Origin: Armatimonadota bacterium
GTDB taxonomy: Bacteria > Armatimonadota > Armatimonadia > Armatimonadales > Armatimonadaceae
Direction of reading: 5' to 3'
DNA: 33,516 nt
Assembly (NCBI GenBank): GCA_014380815.1
Contig: JACMJB010000163.1
Coordinates: forward strand, 1-33,516
Below, in pieces: positions 8,426 through 16,215 of the stretch. A program made the position numbers and the translations under genes. The notes under the pieces were generated by a model. That model did no database searches. It was not told the origin of the DNA and saw only the letters and a list, made by a program, of their open reading frames with translations. Numbering within the stretch: the stretch's first letter is position 1; each line of letters opens with the position of its first letter.

Positions 8426-9358
8426 TCAAGACAGGGTAAACGCACCCTCGGAAAGGACCAGCGCCTCCCCCTGCACCGCGATTTTGCAGAGGGTGCCGCT
8501 GTGGTCGCGCTCTGCCCGGACGCCCACAGTGCCCCCGCGTCCGCCCGCGAACCCTTGAAGCACGGTGAAAGAGCAATCTTTCCCTGGCGCGACAGGCAGA
8601 ACGCCGTGCTGGGCGAGATAGCCCCCCAGTGCAGCGGAGGCACTGCCGGTCGCGGGGTCCTCGTTCAGCCCCGCAATTGGAGCGTAGCAGCGCGACCAGA
8701 CGGTGAGGCTGTCAGTTGTCTCCGCGATCGGATCAAGAATGGTGAAGACGTAGCACCCGAACGTGCCGTGCTTCTCGGAGAGGGCGGCAATAGCGGCGAA
8801 ATCGGTGGGCGTTCGGTCCACGGTCTCGCGGGACTGGACCGGAACCAGCAGCCAGGGGGTCCCGGTCGAAACCTGCTGCACCGGCATCGGGTCCCGCCCG
8901 ATTTCTCTGTCGGTAAGACCAAGCGCGCGGGCCACCGCTTTTGTTTCCTCGGCGGTGAGCGGACCGCCAAAGGTGGGCATTTTTGGATGCAGGACACCGT
9001 ACCTGCTGTCGGTGATCCCGATGGTCAGTATGCCCGCTTCTGTCGCGGCCTGAAGCGTCTGTCCAGGCTGAATTTCGCCCCGTGCCAGAAGCGCGAACAG
9101 AACGGCAATAGTGGCATGACCGCAGAACGGCACCTCGCAAACTCCGGTAAAGTAGCGCAGCCTCAGGTCCGCATCGTGTCCATCTCCGGCGCGTGACGAA
9201 AGCACGAACGCGCTTTCGAGGTGCACTTCTCCCGCGAGGCGGCGCATTTCGTCACCCGTGAGCGTGGCACCAGTGTCGAAGAAAACGCCCGCCGGGTTGC
9301 CCTGAAACGGCGTGGTGGTAAAGCTGTCGCAGACATAAAAAGGGATTCGGCGCGGCAT
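8426..9358 (-). CDS. PhzF-family isomerase/epimerase
   Basis: 310 aa from ATG at 9358; this start is chosen over the longer open frame because PhzF proteins begin at this beta strand (MPRRIPFYVCDSFTTTPFQG). Family marks are GNPAGV, the catalytic Glu48 in LESAFV, GHATIAVLFAL and EDPATGSASAALGGYL. PhzF proteins have a duplicated diaminopimelate-epimerase-like fold and catalyse proton shifts on small metabolites. Only the phenazine-pathway members are well understood, and no phenazine genes are nearby, so the substrate is unknown. A GC-rich 17-base inverted repeat (9371-9387) lies 12 bases upstream of the start. It ends tail-to-tail with ppc. It sits 196 bases downstream of yciH on the same strand. 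Confidence 0.92.
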   Translation of the reverse strand: MPRRIPFYVCDSFTTTPFQGNPAGVFFDTGATLTGDEMRRLAGEVHLESAFVLSSRAGDGHDADLRLRYFTGVCEVPFCGHATIAVLFALLARGEIQPGQTLQAATEAGILTIGITDSRYGVLHPKMPTFGGPLTAEETKAVARALGLTDREIGRDPMPVQQVSTGTPWLLVPVQSRETVDRTPTDFAAIAALSEKHGTFGCYVFTILDPIAETTDSLTVWSRCYAPIAGLNEDPATGSASAALGGYLAQHGVLPVAPGKDCSFTVLQGFAGGRGGTVGVRAERDHSGTLCKIAVQGEALVLSEGAFTLS

Positions 9359-9370
9359 GACTCCACTATT

Positions 9371-9387
9371 CGCCGCCCCGGGCGGCG
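9371..9387. repeat. 17-base inverted repeat upstream of the PhzF gene
   Basis: CGCCGCCC and GGGCGGCG flank a single C. On the - strand it falls just before the PhzF start, where it could be an operator or an RNA hairpin limiting translation. No regulator is evident. Confidence 0.45.
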
Positions 9388-9501
9388 GTGCCTTCCGGCT
9401 TTGTCTCGGGACCGTTATGCCGCCATGCCCTCCGTTATCGGTATTCCTGTAGAGGGACGCGAGCAAGGCCCACATCCCAATAGGCTGCGCTAGTGGTGCG
9501 C

Positions 9502-9523
9502 CTGAGGTAAATCTGAGGTAAAG
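9502..9523. repeat. Tandem 11-bp direct repeat
   Basis: CTGAGGTAAAT and CTGAGGTAAAG lie head to tail in the 196-base gap between yciH and the PhzF gene. Only the last base differs. It could be a paired regulator site or a chance duplication. Confidence 0.4.
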
Positions 9524-9554
9524 CAGTGGGGGAGACAATCTGCTCGATCCCTGG

Positions 9555-9938
9555 TTACCCACCCATACGTTTGACGGTCCATCCCTGCGCGGTCATCTCG
9601 TCCGCGATGGTGTCGCGGTGGTCCCCCTGAATTTCGATGACACCCTCCTTGAGAGCGCCGCCACTCCCGCACTTCTTCTTGAGGGCGGTGCAAAGCGCGG
9701 CGAGTTCCGCGGCGGGAAGGGGAACCCCGGTCACAATCGTGACGCCCTTTCCTTTGCGCCCCTTGGTCTCCCGTCCCACGCGAACGATGCCGTCCCGGGG
9801 AACCGGGTTCACGGTCGCTGAGGGGGCGCGGCTTACCCTGGCGGCGGGACGAGTGCGGGCGCAGTCACATTTGGCGACCGGCTGACCACAGTCCGGGCAC
9901 AAACGGCCTTGCTGCGTGGAATAGACAAGGCCGCTCAT
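9555..9938 (-). CDS. yciH: SUI1/eIF1-family translation factor, YciH-like
   Basis: 127 aa. The C-terminal two-thirds is the SUI1 domain shared with eukaryotic eIF1: GRKGKGVTIVTG, LKKKCGSGGALKEGVIEIQG and the terminal GWTVKRMGG match bacterial YciH closely. YciH is thought to act at translation initiation by affecting start-site and initiator-tRNA discrimination on the 30S subunit. The N-terminus begins with the usual LVYSTQQGR and adds CPDCGQPVAKCDC, four to five cysteines that could form a small zinc ribbon; the E. coli protein lacks this. Its ATG overlaps the stop of the VOC gene in an ATGA, so translation is probably coupled. The start is therefore well fixed. Confidence 0.92.
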   Translation of the reverse strand: MSGLVYSTQQGRLCPDCGQPVAKCDCARTRPAARVSRAPSATVNPVPRDGIVRVGRETKGRKGKGVTIVTGVPLPAAELAALCTALKKKCGSGGALKEGVIEIQGDHRDTIADEMTAQGWTVKRMGG

Positions 9939-10462
9939 AAAATTGGGGCAACCTCCGCCAGCAGGGACGGCAGGTCGAGTGCGCGAGTATACAGAGTGAT
10001 CTCCCCACTCTTGGATCGGGGCCAGGAATCGCGGGGTCGGTCCCAGGTAAGCTCGACCCCATTCTGATCCGGGTCGCGCAAATAGAGCGCTTCACTGACA
10101 CCATGATCGGATGCCCCGTCCAGCGCGATGCCCGCCTCGATAAGCCGCCGGAGGGCATCCGCAAGGGCGCGCCGTGTCGGATATCGGATTGCAAAGTGAA
10201 ACAAGCCGGTCGTACCGGGCGCGGGCGGGCGGCCCCCCGCGCTTTCCCAGGTGTTTAGCCCGATATGGTGGTGATAACCGCCCGCACTCAGAAATGCGGC
10301 CTGCGCCCCATAACGCTGGGTCAATGCGAAGCCCAGAACGCCCTGATAAAAAGCGAGGGCGCGGTCCAGGTCCGCCACTTTGAGGTGAACGTGCCCGATG
10401 TCCACTCCGGAATCAAGGATAGATTTCGGCTCATCGTCTGGCAGATGTCCCGTACTTGACAT
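9935..10462 (-). CDS. VOC-family protein, catechol-2,3-dioxygenase/glyoxalase-like
   Basis: 175 aa from ATG at 10462. A longer open frame upstream reads through a hexamer repeat (Trp-Ser repeats) and was rejected. Two vicinal-oxygen-chelate half-domains are visible. The first starts IGHVHLKVADLDRALAFYQ with the first metal His and continues through LSAGGYHHHIGLNTWES. The second starts GLFHFAIRYP and ends with the metal Glu in YLRDPDQNGVELTWDRP. This pattern fits CatE/catechol-dioxygenase-like members more than lactoylglutathione lyases, but the substrate is unknown. It overlaps yciH by 4 bases. A promoter (TTGGTC, 16 bp, TATAAC) lies immediately upstream with the -10 only 6 bases from ATG, and the -35 is the first unit of a tandem array. 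Confidence 0.88.
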   Translation of the reverse strand: MSSTGHLPDDEPKSILDSGVDIGHVHLKVADLDRALAFYQGVLGFALTQRYGAQAAFLSAGGYHHHIGLNTWESAGGRPPAPGTTGLFHFAIRYPTRRALADALRRLIEAGIALDGASDHGVSEALYLRDPDQNGVELTWDRPRDSWPRSKSGEITLYTRALDLPSLLAEVAPIL

Positions 10463-10468
10463 AGCGTT

Positions 10469-10496
10469 GTTATACCTCCCCTGCAGCAAAGACCAA
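10469..10496 (-). promoter_or_regulatory. Promoter of the VOC-yciH operon, apparently leaderless
   Basis: On the - strand: -35-like TTGGTC (10496-10491), 16-base spacer, -10 TATAAC (10474-10469), then 6 bases to ATG at 10462. The -35 hexamer is the first unit of the tandem repeat at 10491-10523. A GGGGAGG lies inside the spacer and would not be in a transcript that starts at the ATG. The sequence fit is good; activity is inferred. Confidence 0.55.
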
Positions 10497-10523
10497 GACC
10501 AAGACCAAGACCAAAACCAAGAC
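10491..10523. repeat. Hexanucleotide tandem repeat, about 5.5 copies of GACCAA
   Basis: Four perfect GACCAA units (10491-10514), one AACCAA variant and a trailing GAC. On the - strand each perfect unit reads TTGGTC, a -35-like hexamer, so the promoter of the VOC gene is headed by an array of potential -35 boxes. Tandem hexamers can change copy number by slippage. Confidence 0.8.
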
Positions 10524-10614
10524 GGCGTAATGACATGCCGGGGCAGGCTTGCCCCATAGCAGATAGCAGAGCAAGAGGAATCGCCGGTAATCACGGAGCC
10601 TCAAACACCGGACT

Positions 10615-11379
10615 TCAGGACAGCAGACCGGCCTCTTTAAGATTCAGATAACTGACCGTGATTGTCTCGAAGGCGGATAAGCTGCGAAGCGTGTCCTGCT
10701 CAATTACCATCCATTCGATACCGGTTTCCCGGGCTACCTGGATGGACTCCTTGACCTTCACGACACCCGTACCGACCGCCGTGAACTGCCCCCGCTCCGA
10801 AAGGGCAAACAGATCCTTGATGTGAATGGCTGGAGTCCGATCTGCCATGCGGCGCAGGACAGCCACTGGGTCCGCGCCGCCAAAGGTGATCCAGGCGATA
10901 TCCAGTTCGAAGAACACCGACGAGGGGTCGGTGTGTTCGGCAAGAATGTCCATCGCACAGACGCCGTTAAAAGCCGTTCGGTACTCGTGCTCATGGTTAT
11001 GATAGCAAAGTTTGATGCCTTCCGCAGCGAGTCGCGCCCCGGCCTCATTGTAAAGGGCGGCATCCTGGAGTACCGATTCCCTGGTCTCACAGGGTCCCCA
11101 CCAGACGGTTGCGCGCGGTGCCTGAAGGGATTTCGCTTCCGCGACAATGCCGCTAAGATCGGTCTGCAGCCGCTCACGGCTGGCGCTGACAGTCAGTACC
11201 TGCAGACCCAGGTCGTGAAACCGCTGGAGGTTCTCCCCCACATCGCCCTCCAGTAGTGCGCCCGGTGTCCCCTCGATGCCCTGGTAGCCGATAGCGGCGA
11301 CTCGCTCCATCGTGCCCCAGAAGTCCTGCTTGGACTCGGCCCCAACGATCCCGATCAACCCGACCTTTGCCTCAGTCAT
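10615..11379 (-). CDS. Sugar phosphate isomerase/epimerase (xylose-isomerase-like TIM barrel)
   Basis: 254 aa from ATG at 11379. The AP-endonuclease-2 / xylose-isomerase-like barrel is recognised by the first strand KVGLIGIVGA, the segment IGYQGIEGTPG, and the metal-binding residues in KLCYHNHEHEY, FFELDIAW and PAIHIKDLF. Members isomerise or epimerise sugars, or dehydrate inositol-like compounds, with a divalent metal. The start overlaps the end of the Gfo/Idh/MocA oxidoreductase gene by 8 bases. This pairing is common: the dehydrogenase oxidises a sugar and the epimerase acts on the keto product. The exact sugar is not evident. Confidence 0.87.
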   Translation of the reverse strand: MTEAKVGLIGIVGAESKQDFWGTMERVAAIGYQGIEGTPGALLEGDVGENLQRFHDLGLQVLTVSASRERLQTDLSGIVAEAKSLQAPRATVWWGPCETRESVLQDAALYNEAGARLAAEGIKLCYHNHEHEYRTAFNGVCAMDILAEHTDPSSVFFELDIAWITFGGADPVAVLRRMADRTPAIHIKDLFALSERGQFTAVGTGVVKVKESIQVARETGIEWMVIEQDTLRSLSAFETITVSYLNLKEAGLLS

Positions 11380-12433
11380 GATTTGGCTTCTCCTCATTTT
11401 GCTCAAACTCACCATTCGCCAGCATCGTGAGAAACGGATTATCCGAAACACCTGTGAGCGGCAGCGCAACGCGGGTATGGCTTCGCACTGACTCATACAG
11501 GGCGAAGATGATCTCGCTGGCCCGGAGTGCTTTCTGGTAGGATAGCTCCGGTTCCGCTCCGGACTCTAAACAGTCCAGGGCATTGCGAACGACCCCGATC
11601 ATCGGGGCATCCGCGGTTTCATCGGGGAGGGTCGGAGGCTGCCAGGCGGGGTCCGCATACACCACGGCCCGTTGAAATTGACCGTCCCACAGCACCTCCA
11701 GGAACCCCTCGCTGCCAGTCACACGTACCCCGCCCCACAGGTCCATATCCGGCCCACCGACCTGAATGCTGGCCCGCACCCCGTTCCCAAACACCAGAGT
11801 TCCCGTTGCCATTCCCTCGGCACTGACCCCGAACCATTGAAGCAGCTGTGTCGTGTCCACCGCGCCAAGCACCCATTTCGCGGGTATCTCTTCGTTGAAG
11901 CTGAGTGCCTGGTCGAGGGTGTGTGTTCCGCAGTCCAGAAGGTTGGGCGGCGAAAACAGGTCCATCCGCTCCAGTTTGCCCAGACGCCCCTCCGCGATCA
12001 GATGCCGCGCAAGCTGATTCCCCTGGGCGAAGCGCCGCTGGTGACAGAAGGTAAGCTGGCAGCCGGATTCCTCGGCGATGCGGGCGATCTCCAGGCACTC
12101 GCCCCAGGCCGGGGCCATTGGCTTCTCCGAAAGAACCGCGCGGACCCCCGCTGCGACGCAGTCTTTATATACCGGCAGATGCAGCGGGGTCCAGAGGGTC
12201 ACGATCACGACATCGGGCCGCTCCCGTTCGAGCAGTTCCCGGTGGTCCAAGTAGACCGCCGCGCCGAACCCGTAGTCCGTGTTCATTGCGTCGGCGGCCG
12301 CGCGGGAAACATCGGCCAGCGCGACGACCGTGCAACGACTGTCGGCGAGCAGACCCGGCACATGTGCCCGTGCTCGCTTCCCGCAGCCGATAATGGCAAC
12401 CCGGTACAAAGGGGAATTCGAATACTCGTTCAT
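11372..12433 (-). CDS. Gfo/Idh/MocA-family oxidoreductase
   Basis: 353 aa. The N-terminal Rossmann fold begins RVAIIGCGKRARAHV (the GxGxxA dinucleotide loop), followed by VVALADVSRAAADAM, DVVIVTLWTPLHLPV and the family's EKP motif (LSEKPMAPAW). The C-terminal alpha/beta domain holds DCGTHTLDQAL, with the Asp and His usual at the active site. Family members oxidise or reduce sugars and cyclitols with NAD(P). The start has a good GGGAGG 9 bases upstream on the - strand. It overlaps the epimerase gene downstream by 8 bases, so the two form a coupled pair. The substrate is not readable. Confidence 0.9.
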   Translation of the reverse strand: MNEYSNSPLYRVAIIGCGKRARAHVPGLLADSRCTVVALADVSRAAADAMNTDYGFGAAVYLDHRELLERERPDVVIVTLWTPLHLPVYKDCVAAGVRAVLSEKPMAPAWGECLEIARIAEESGCQLTFCHQRRFAQGNQLARHLIAEGRLGKLERMDLFSPPNLLDCGTHTLDQALSFNEEIPAKWVLGAVDTTQLLQWFGVSAEGMATGTLVFGNGVRASIQVGGPDMDLWGGVRVTGSEGFLEVLWDGQFQRAVVYADPAWQPPTLPDETADAPMIGVVRNALDCLESGAEPELSYQKALRASEIIFALYESVRSHTRVALPLTGVSDNPFLTMLANGEFEQNEEKPNHD

Positions 12434-12520
12434 TTGATACGCCTCCCTGCGATCCCATCCTGACGCTCTTCAGGAATCAGGATTCGTGACCCGGGCAAGG
12501 TATTCCGCATTGAGTGGGTG

Positions 12521-13138
12521 TCACTGGGGGAAAAGGGTGGGAGCGCCCCTTCGCCACTGATTCGCGCGCTCGTTTTGCGCCGCGAGCCGGGCCGTTTCCT
12601 CGATCCGCTTCCGGCGCGTTTCCGGGCGTTTGGCGGTCAGGATCCATTCGAGGATTCCGCGCTGAGCAGAGCGGGGAAAGGCCTGGAAGTTTTCCAGCGC
12701 GGGTTCGCTTGCCGCCAGCGCTTCCTGCAGATCCGGGGGGATTTCCAGCGCTTCCACCCCGTCCAGTGCGTTCCACGATCCGTCTCGCTTCGCGGCTTCA
12801 ACCCTGGCAAGACCCGCTTTCGTCATCAGGCCCATTGTGATCAGTCGCTCTACCCGCTCCTTGTTCGGTTTGGACCAGCCGGTCCCGGCCTTGCGCGGCG
12901 CGAACCAGAGCAGAGACCGCTCGTCGTCGAGTTTGGCGGGCTTGCTGTCCACCCAGCCGAAACAGAGCGCCTCTTCCACCGCCTCGTCATAGTCGAAGCG
13001 GGGCTTACCGGTGCCTTTCTTGTAGCCGATCAGCCACACCCCACCGGGCTGCGTGTGATGCTCCGCAAGCCAGGTGCGCCACTCCGCCCTCGACAGCGGA
13101 TGGGTCGAGTTCGGCGGCGGTTCCGTCACGGAAGTCAA
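12521..13138 (-). CDS. YdeI/OmpD-associated family protein
   Basis: 205 aa if started at the TTG at 13138, which overlaps the stop of the alpha-galactosidase gene by 4 bases (TTGA). A GTG at 13129 is an alternative only three codons in. The protein shows the pattern of the YdeI/OmpD-associated family: SRAEWRTWLAEHH, GVWLIGYKKGTGKP, DEAVEEALCFGWVDS, RLITMGLMTKAGLARVEAAK, and a C-terminal helical part with AKRPETRRKRIEETARLA. Members are small cytoplasmic proteins linked in some bacteria to bacteriocin or stress resistance; the molecular function is unknown. Its place after a GH27 gene is probably only co-transcription. Confidence 0.87.
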   Translation of the reverse strand: MTSVTEPPPNSTHPLSRAEWRTWLAEHHTQPGGVWLIGYKKGTGKPRFDYDEAVEEALCFGWVDSKPAKLDDERSLLWFAPRKAGTGWSKPNKERVERLITMGLMTKAGLARVEAAKRDGSWNALDGVEALEIPPDLQEALAASEPALENFQAFPRSAQRGILEWILTAKRPETRRKRIEETARLAAQNERANQWRRGAPTLFPQ

Positions 13139-14802
13139 GGTTTTTGGACCCTCACCAGAGCCGCGCCGTGACTTGGCACGGAAACATGGTAATTGCCGTC
13201 GAAGACGCCCAGGTCTTTCTGCCGCCAGAGATCGCGCACCGACCGGCGCCCACCAAGCTTTAGATCGGCAAAGCGCACGGTCACTGTCGTTTCCCCCGGG
13301 CCGACGTTGAACAGGCCGACGGCCACCGAGCCATCCTCAAGCGGCTTGGCGTAGACCAGGGCGTTGCCGCCAGGGTTCTCGGAAGGGGCCGGAAGCGGCT
13401 GGTCCTTCGCGGGGGCGGGCGGCGGGACGAACTCCGGTCCGGAGACCCTCACTGCCTGCCTGCCAAGAGCATCCTGGTTCACGGCAATCACCTCGTCATT
13501 GGTGAGCAGGCTGAGTGTGAAGGGGTCCAGACGTTCCAGATCACAGCCGATCAGCAGTGGTGCGGCCAGCAGGCTCCAGAGCGTGATATGCGTATACTGC
13601 TCATCGGCGCTCAAGCGGGTATAGTGCATCGCCTGGGCCAGGCTGACGTAACCGACCACCAGCATGTCGGGGTCGTTCCAGTGTCCAGGACCGGCGAAGG
13701 GCGCCCACCGGTCCTGCCCGAAACCGATCTCGGCATACCCGCGCTGCCAGCCGGAAGGGGCTTTCCCCCAGATGTCCACGATGTCGCCGGTCGTGCGCCA
13801 GGCGTTTGACAGGCGCGCCCAATCTGCCGCTTTTTCGAGCGGGGCGCTGTTGGAAAGGCTGAGAACGATGTCCCGCCCGCTTTTGCGCAGGGCTTCACAG
13901 ATCTCGGTCGTGCTCGCGACATCGTTCGGGTCCCAGTCGTATTTCAGGTAATCGAATCCCCAGTCGGCCCACTGACGGGCATCTGCTTCCGCGAAATGGT
14001 GCGGCCCGATGCGTTTGTATGTATCCTTCCCCTGTACCTCACGTGTCCACTTGCCATCGGGTGCTTCGCTGGATCCACCGGGATAATGGGCGTATGAGGT
14101 GATCCAGGGAGTGGAGTAGATACCGGCTTTCAGGCCCATGGCGTGGAGCTGATCGCACAGCCCTTTCATATTGGGAAACTTTTCGTTACTGAGCAGCGCC
14201 TGATTTGGCCCGGTACGCTCGCCCTGCCAGGTGTCGTCAATGTTCACATACGACCACCCGTGATTGATCAGGCCGGTGCTGACCAGCGCCTTTGCCGAGC
14301 GCAGCACCAGATCCTCGTTCACCCTACCCGCCCAGGAGTTCCAGCTATTCCACCCCATCGGGGGGGTCAGCGCGATCTTTTCCCCGATCACGATCCTGAA
14401 CTTCTTTTCGCCCGTGCCACGCGCGTTCTTTGCGGCAAGCGTCACCCGGAAATCGCCTGCATCGGCGACTCTGCCTGTGATCTGCCCGGTCTGCGGGTCC
14501 AGCGTCAGCCCCTTCGGCAGTCCCCGCGCCGAGAGCGTTATCGGACGGTCACCAGTGACCGGAATGGTGTAGAGAAACGGACTGCCAGGGCGTTGCCCGT
14601 AAATGTTCGGTCCGTTGATGCGGGGCGCCCGCGGGGCGGGTGGGGTCAGGATCCGCGCAGAGTAATCGGGTACCGGTGGGGCTTGAGAGGCGAGTTGCTG
14701 GGCTTCGGCATCCGGGGCGCTGAGGCCGATCAAGCTGAGCATCATGCAGAGTGTCCTGACTGAAAGCAATAGTTTTGCGAGTCCTTTACGCCTTCTATTC
14801 AC
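13135..14802 (-). CDS. Secreted alpha-galactosidase, glycoside hydrolase family 27, with Ig-like domain
   Basis: 555 aa from a GTG at 14802, chosen because it begins a clear export signal (NRRRKGLAKLLLSVR, cut near DAEAQ). The longer open frame runs into the aldolase gene and was rejected. Residues about 60-145 match a putative-Ig domain (LPKGLTLDPQTGQITGRV). The GH27 barrel starts at LTPPMGWNSWNSW. Catalytic residues are present: nucleophile Asp289 in YLKYDWD and acid/base Asp340 in WRTTGDIVDIW. FAGPGHWNDPDMLVVG is also typical. The usual Cys after the nucleophile (KYDWC or KYDNC) is Asp here. GH27 enzymes release terminal alpha-galactose (some alpha-N-acetylgalactosamine or beta-arabinopyranose). 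The C-terminal beta domain is complete. It lies 86 bases after the aldolase gene. Confidence 0.92.
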   Translation of the reverse strand: MNRRRKGLAKLLLSVRTLCMMLSLIGLSAPDAEAQQLASQAPPVPDYSARILTPPAPRAPRINGPNIYGQRPGSPFLYTIPVTGDRPITLSARGLPKGLTLDPQTGQITGRVADAGDFRVTLAAKNARGTGEKKFRIVIGEKIALTPPMGWNSWNSWAGRVNEDLVLRSAKALVSTGLINHGWSYVNIDDTWQGERTGPNQALLSNEKFPNMKGLCDQLHAMGLKAGIYSTPWITSYAHYPGGSSEAPDGKWTREVQGKDTYKRIGPHHFAEADARQWADWGFDYLKYDWDPNDVASTTEICEALRKSGRDIVLSLSNSAPLEKAADWARLSNAWRTTGDIVDIWGKAPSGWQRGYAEIGFGQDRWAPFAGPGHWNDPDMLVVGYVSLAQAMHYTRLSADEQYTHITLWSLLAAPLLIGCDLERLDPFTLSLLTNDEVIAVNQDALGRQAVRVSGPEFVPPPAPAKDQPLPAPSENPGGNALVYAKPLEDGSVAVGLFNVGPGETTVTVRFADLKLGGRRSVRDLWRQKDLGVFDGNYHVSVPSHGAALVRVQKP

Positions 14803-14888
14803 CGGCGTGGCATCGTGAACCTTCGTCGGAAAAGACAGGCCGTGCCGCGCCGCTTGCGGGGTGCCAGCAGCCCGAAGATAAAGGGCGT

Positions 14889-15734
14889 CTAGAACACGCT
14901 TTGCGGGACGCCGTGATACGCACAGAGCGCGCGCAGTTCGTCGGGGGTCAGGCCGGTGGCGACATTCCCATTGGTTCGATTGACGTACTCGTAGCGCGAC
15001 GCGACCTCGACGTATTCGATCAGGTCCACCGCTTTCTTGACACTGGTATCGGAGCGAACGATCAAACCGTGCTTGGCCCATACCACGACCGCATGCTTCT
15101 CCATGGCGGCAAGCGTCGCCTGCATTAGCTCGGGAGATCCGGGCATCGTGTAAGGGGTGAACCCGACCCCATCGGGCACCTGGACGATGGTTTCCGGCTG
15201 CCAGCGCAGAATCCGTTCGTTCAGCGCTTTTGTGTCCTGATAATCCGGAAGGTGCGACAGATACACGATGTGCAGCGGCTGAGCATGGACCACCGCATGG
15301 AAATTGACCTCCGGATCGCGCCCGACAGCCCAGCGGTGGATGCCGAGGTGCGAGACGAGTTCGGTCGTCGGCCTGGTGAACAGGCGAAGCCGCGACGTGT
15401 AGACGCGCGAAGATTTACCGTCCGGTCCGATCTGGATCACGGCAAGGTTCCCGCGCGGGTCGCGGGCGATCTCCCGCAGACGGCGGCCCGATCCGGAGAC
15501 CACGATGGTCGCATCGGCGAGTTCGGGCGCGGCTTCGTCGCCGTTCGCGAGCGGCAGCACAAAGGTCTCGCGCTGCGGGAACAGATCCACGACTTCGGGC
15601 ACGGGCCAGCGAAGCAGCGTGGAGATATTGCCCGCTGCCCCCTCCGAGGCTCCGATCTCTGCGAGGTGCTGCCCCGCCTCTCCAATCAGGCCGATGATCG
15701 CATTCAAATCGGGATAGGGCGGCTTCAATGCCAT
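14889..15734 (-). CDS. Class II aldolase, rhamnulose-1-phosphate aldolase-like
   Basis: 281 aa from ATG at 15734, with AAGGAG 12 bases upstream on the - strand. The class II aldolase/adducin fold is shown by GASEGAAGNIS near the N-terminus, VVSGSGRRLREIARDP, the zinc-ligand segment FHAVVHAQPLHIVYLSH, and WAKHGLIVRS with the third His. Length and motif order resemble RhaD (E. coli about 274 aa), which splits L-rhamnulose-1-phosphate into dihydroxyacetone phosphate and L-lactaldehyde. No rhamnose isomerase or kinase is seen in the window, so I leave the symbol blank. It is followed by the GH27 gene and preceded by the Imm1-like gene after 43 bases. Confidence 0.85.
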   Translation of the reverse strand: MALKPPYPDLNAIIGLIGEAGQHLAEIGASEGAAGNISTLLRWPVPEVVDLFPQRETFVLPLANGDEAAPELADATIVVSGSGRRLREIARDPRGNLAVIQIGPDGKSSRVYTSRLRLFTRPTTELVSHLGIHRWAVGRDPEVNFHAVVHAQPLHIVYLSHLPDYQDTKALNERILRWQPETIVQVPDGVGFTPYTMPGSPELMQATLAAMEKHAVVVWAKHGLIVRSDTSVKKAVDLIEYVEVASRYEYVNRTNGNVATGLTPDELRALCAYHGVPQSVF

Positions 15735-15777
15735 GACTTCGCGGCTCCTTCTTCCGACAGGGTATGGGGGGTGCGAT

Positions 15778-16203
15778 TCACGGTTTCGGCTCCGCGATGT
15801 CGCCCTGGGAATCGTCATGCCAGGTGATCCAGGGTGCCCGCTCCCCGTGCAGGACAAAATACTCCGCCCCGCGTAGTGCCTCCTCCAGTGACAGGGTCCA
15901 GGCCGCCGGGTACGCATCACACTGACCGTTTGCCAGAAAAAATTCAATCAGGGCGTCGTTGGGACCCGCGTAATCGGGATCGCGCGAGCTGAAACCCGCA
16001 TCCCCCTCGCGGTCCCTCAGAAACATCAGCCAGGCGCAGTCTCGGTTGGTCAGGACACATAAAGCGGCCCCATTTTTCTGATACAGCCAGAGTTCTGTGT
16101 GCGCCACCTGGCGCACACGGTCGAAACAGTCCCACAGCACCTCCGGCGTGTCAAGGACCTGTTCGACACCGTTCCAGCTCAGGCGATTTCCGCGGCTCAC
16201 CAT
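15778..16203 (-). CDS. Imm1-like immunity protein (probable)
   Basis: 141 aa, cytoplasmic, no signal. The C-terminal half follows the layout of the Imm1 immunity family: a strand with AWLMFLRDREGDAGFSS, then FLANGQCDAYPAAWTLSLEEA, EYFVLHGERAPW and ITWHDD, a Trp-plus-acidic ending. Imm1 proteins neutralise toxin domains, often nucleases, in polymorphic toxin systems; related proteins also occur as orphans. Here it is the third gene of a tight set after a secreted nuclease and a small secreted protein (12 bases from the latter). The start ATG at 16203 has no strong Shine-Dalgarno. The family call rests on pattern recognition only and could be wrong. Confidence 0.55.
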   Translation of the reverse strand: MVSRGNRLSWNGVEQVLDTPEVLWDCFDRVRQVAHTELWLYQKNGAALCVLTNRDCAWLMFLRDREGDAGFSSRDPDYAGPNDALIEFFLANGQCDAYPAAWTLSLEEALRGAEYFVLHGERAPWITWHDDSQGDIAEPKP

Positions 16204-16215
16204 CGGCTTCGAGGT

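Noticed and set aside
10463-10594. Upstream extension of the VOC protein with Trp-Ser repeats
   Set aside because: The repeats come from reading through the promoter hexamer array; a promoter fits just before ATG 10462.
12458-12475. Small hairpin TCCTGA/TCAGGA between the YdeI-like and Gfo/Idh genes
   Set aside because: Only 6 bp with no T-run; too weak to call a terminator.
14803-15081. Upstream extension of the GH27 frame
   Set aside because: It overlaps the aldolase gene and would bury the signal peptide that starts at GTG 14802.
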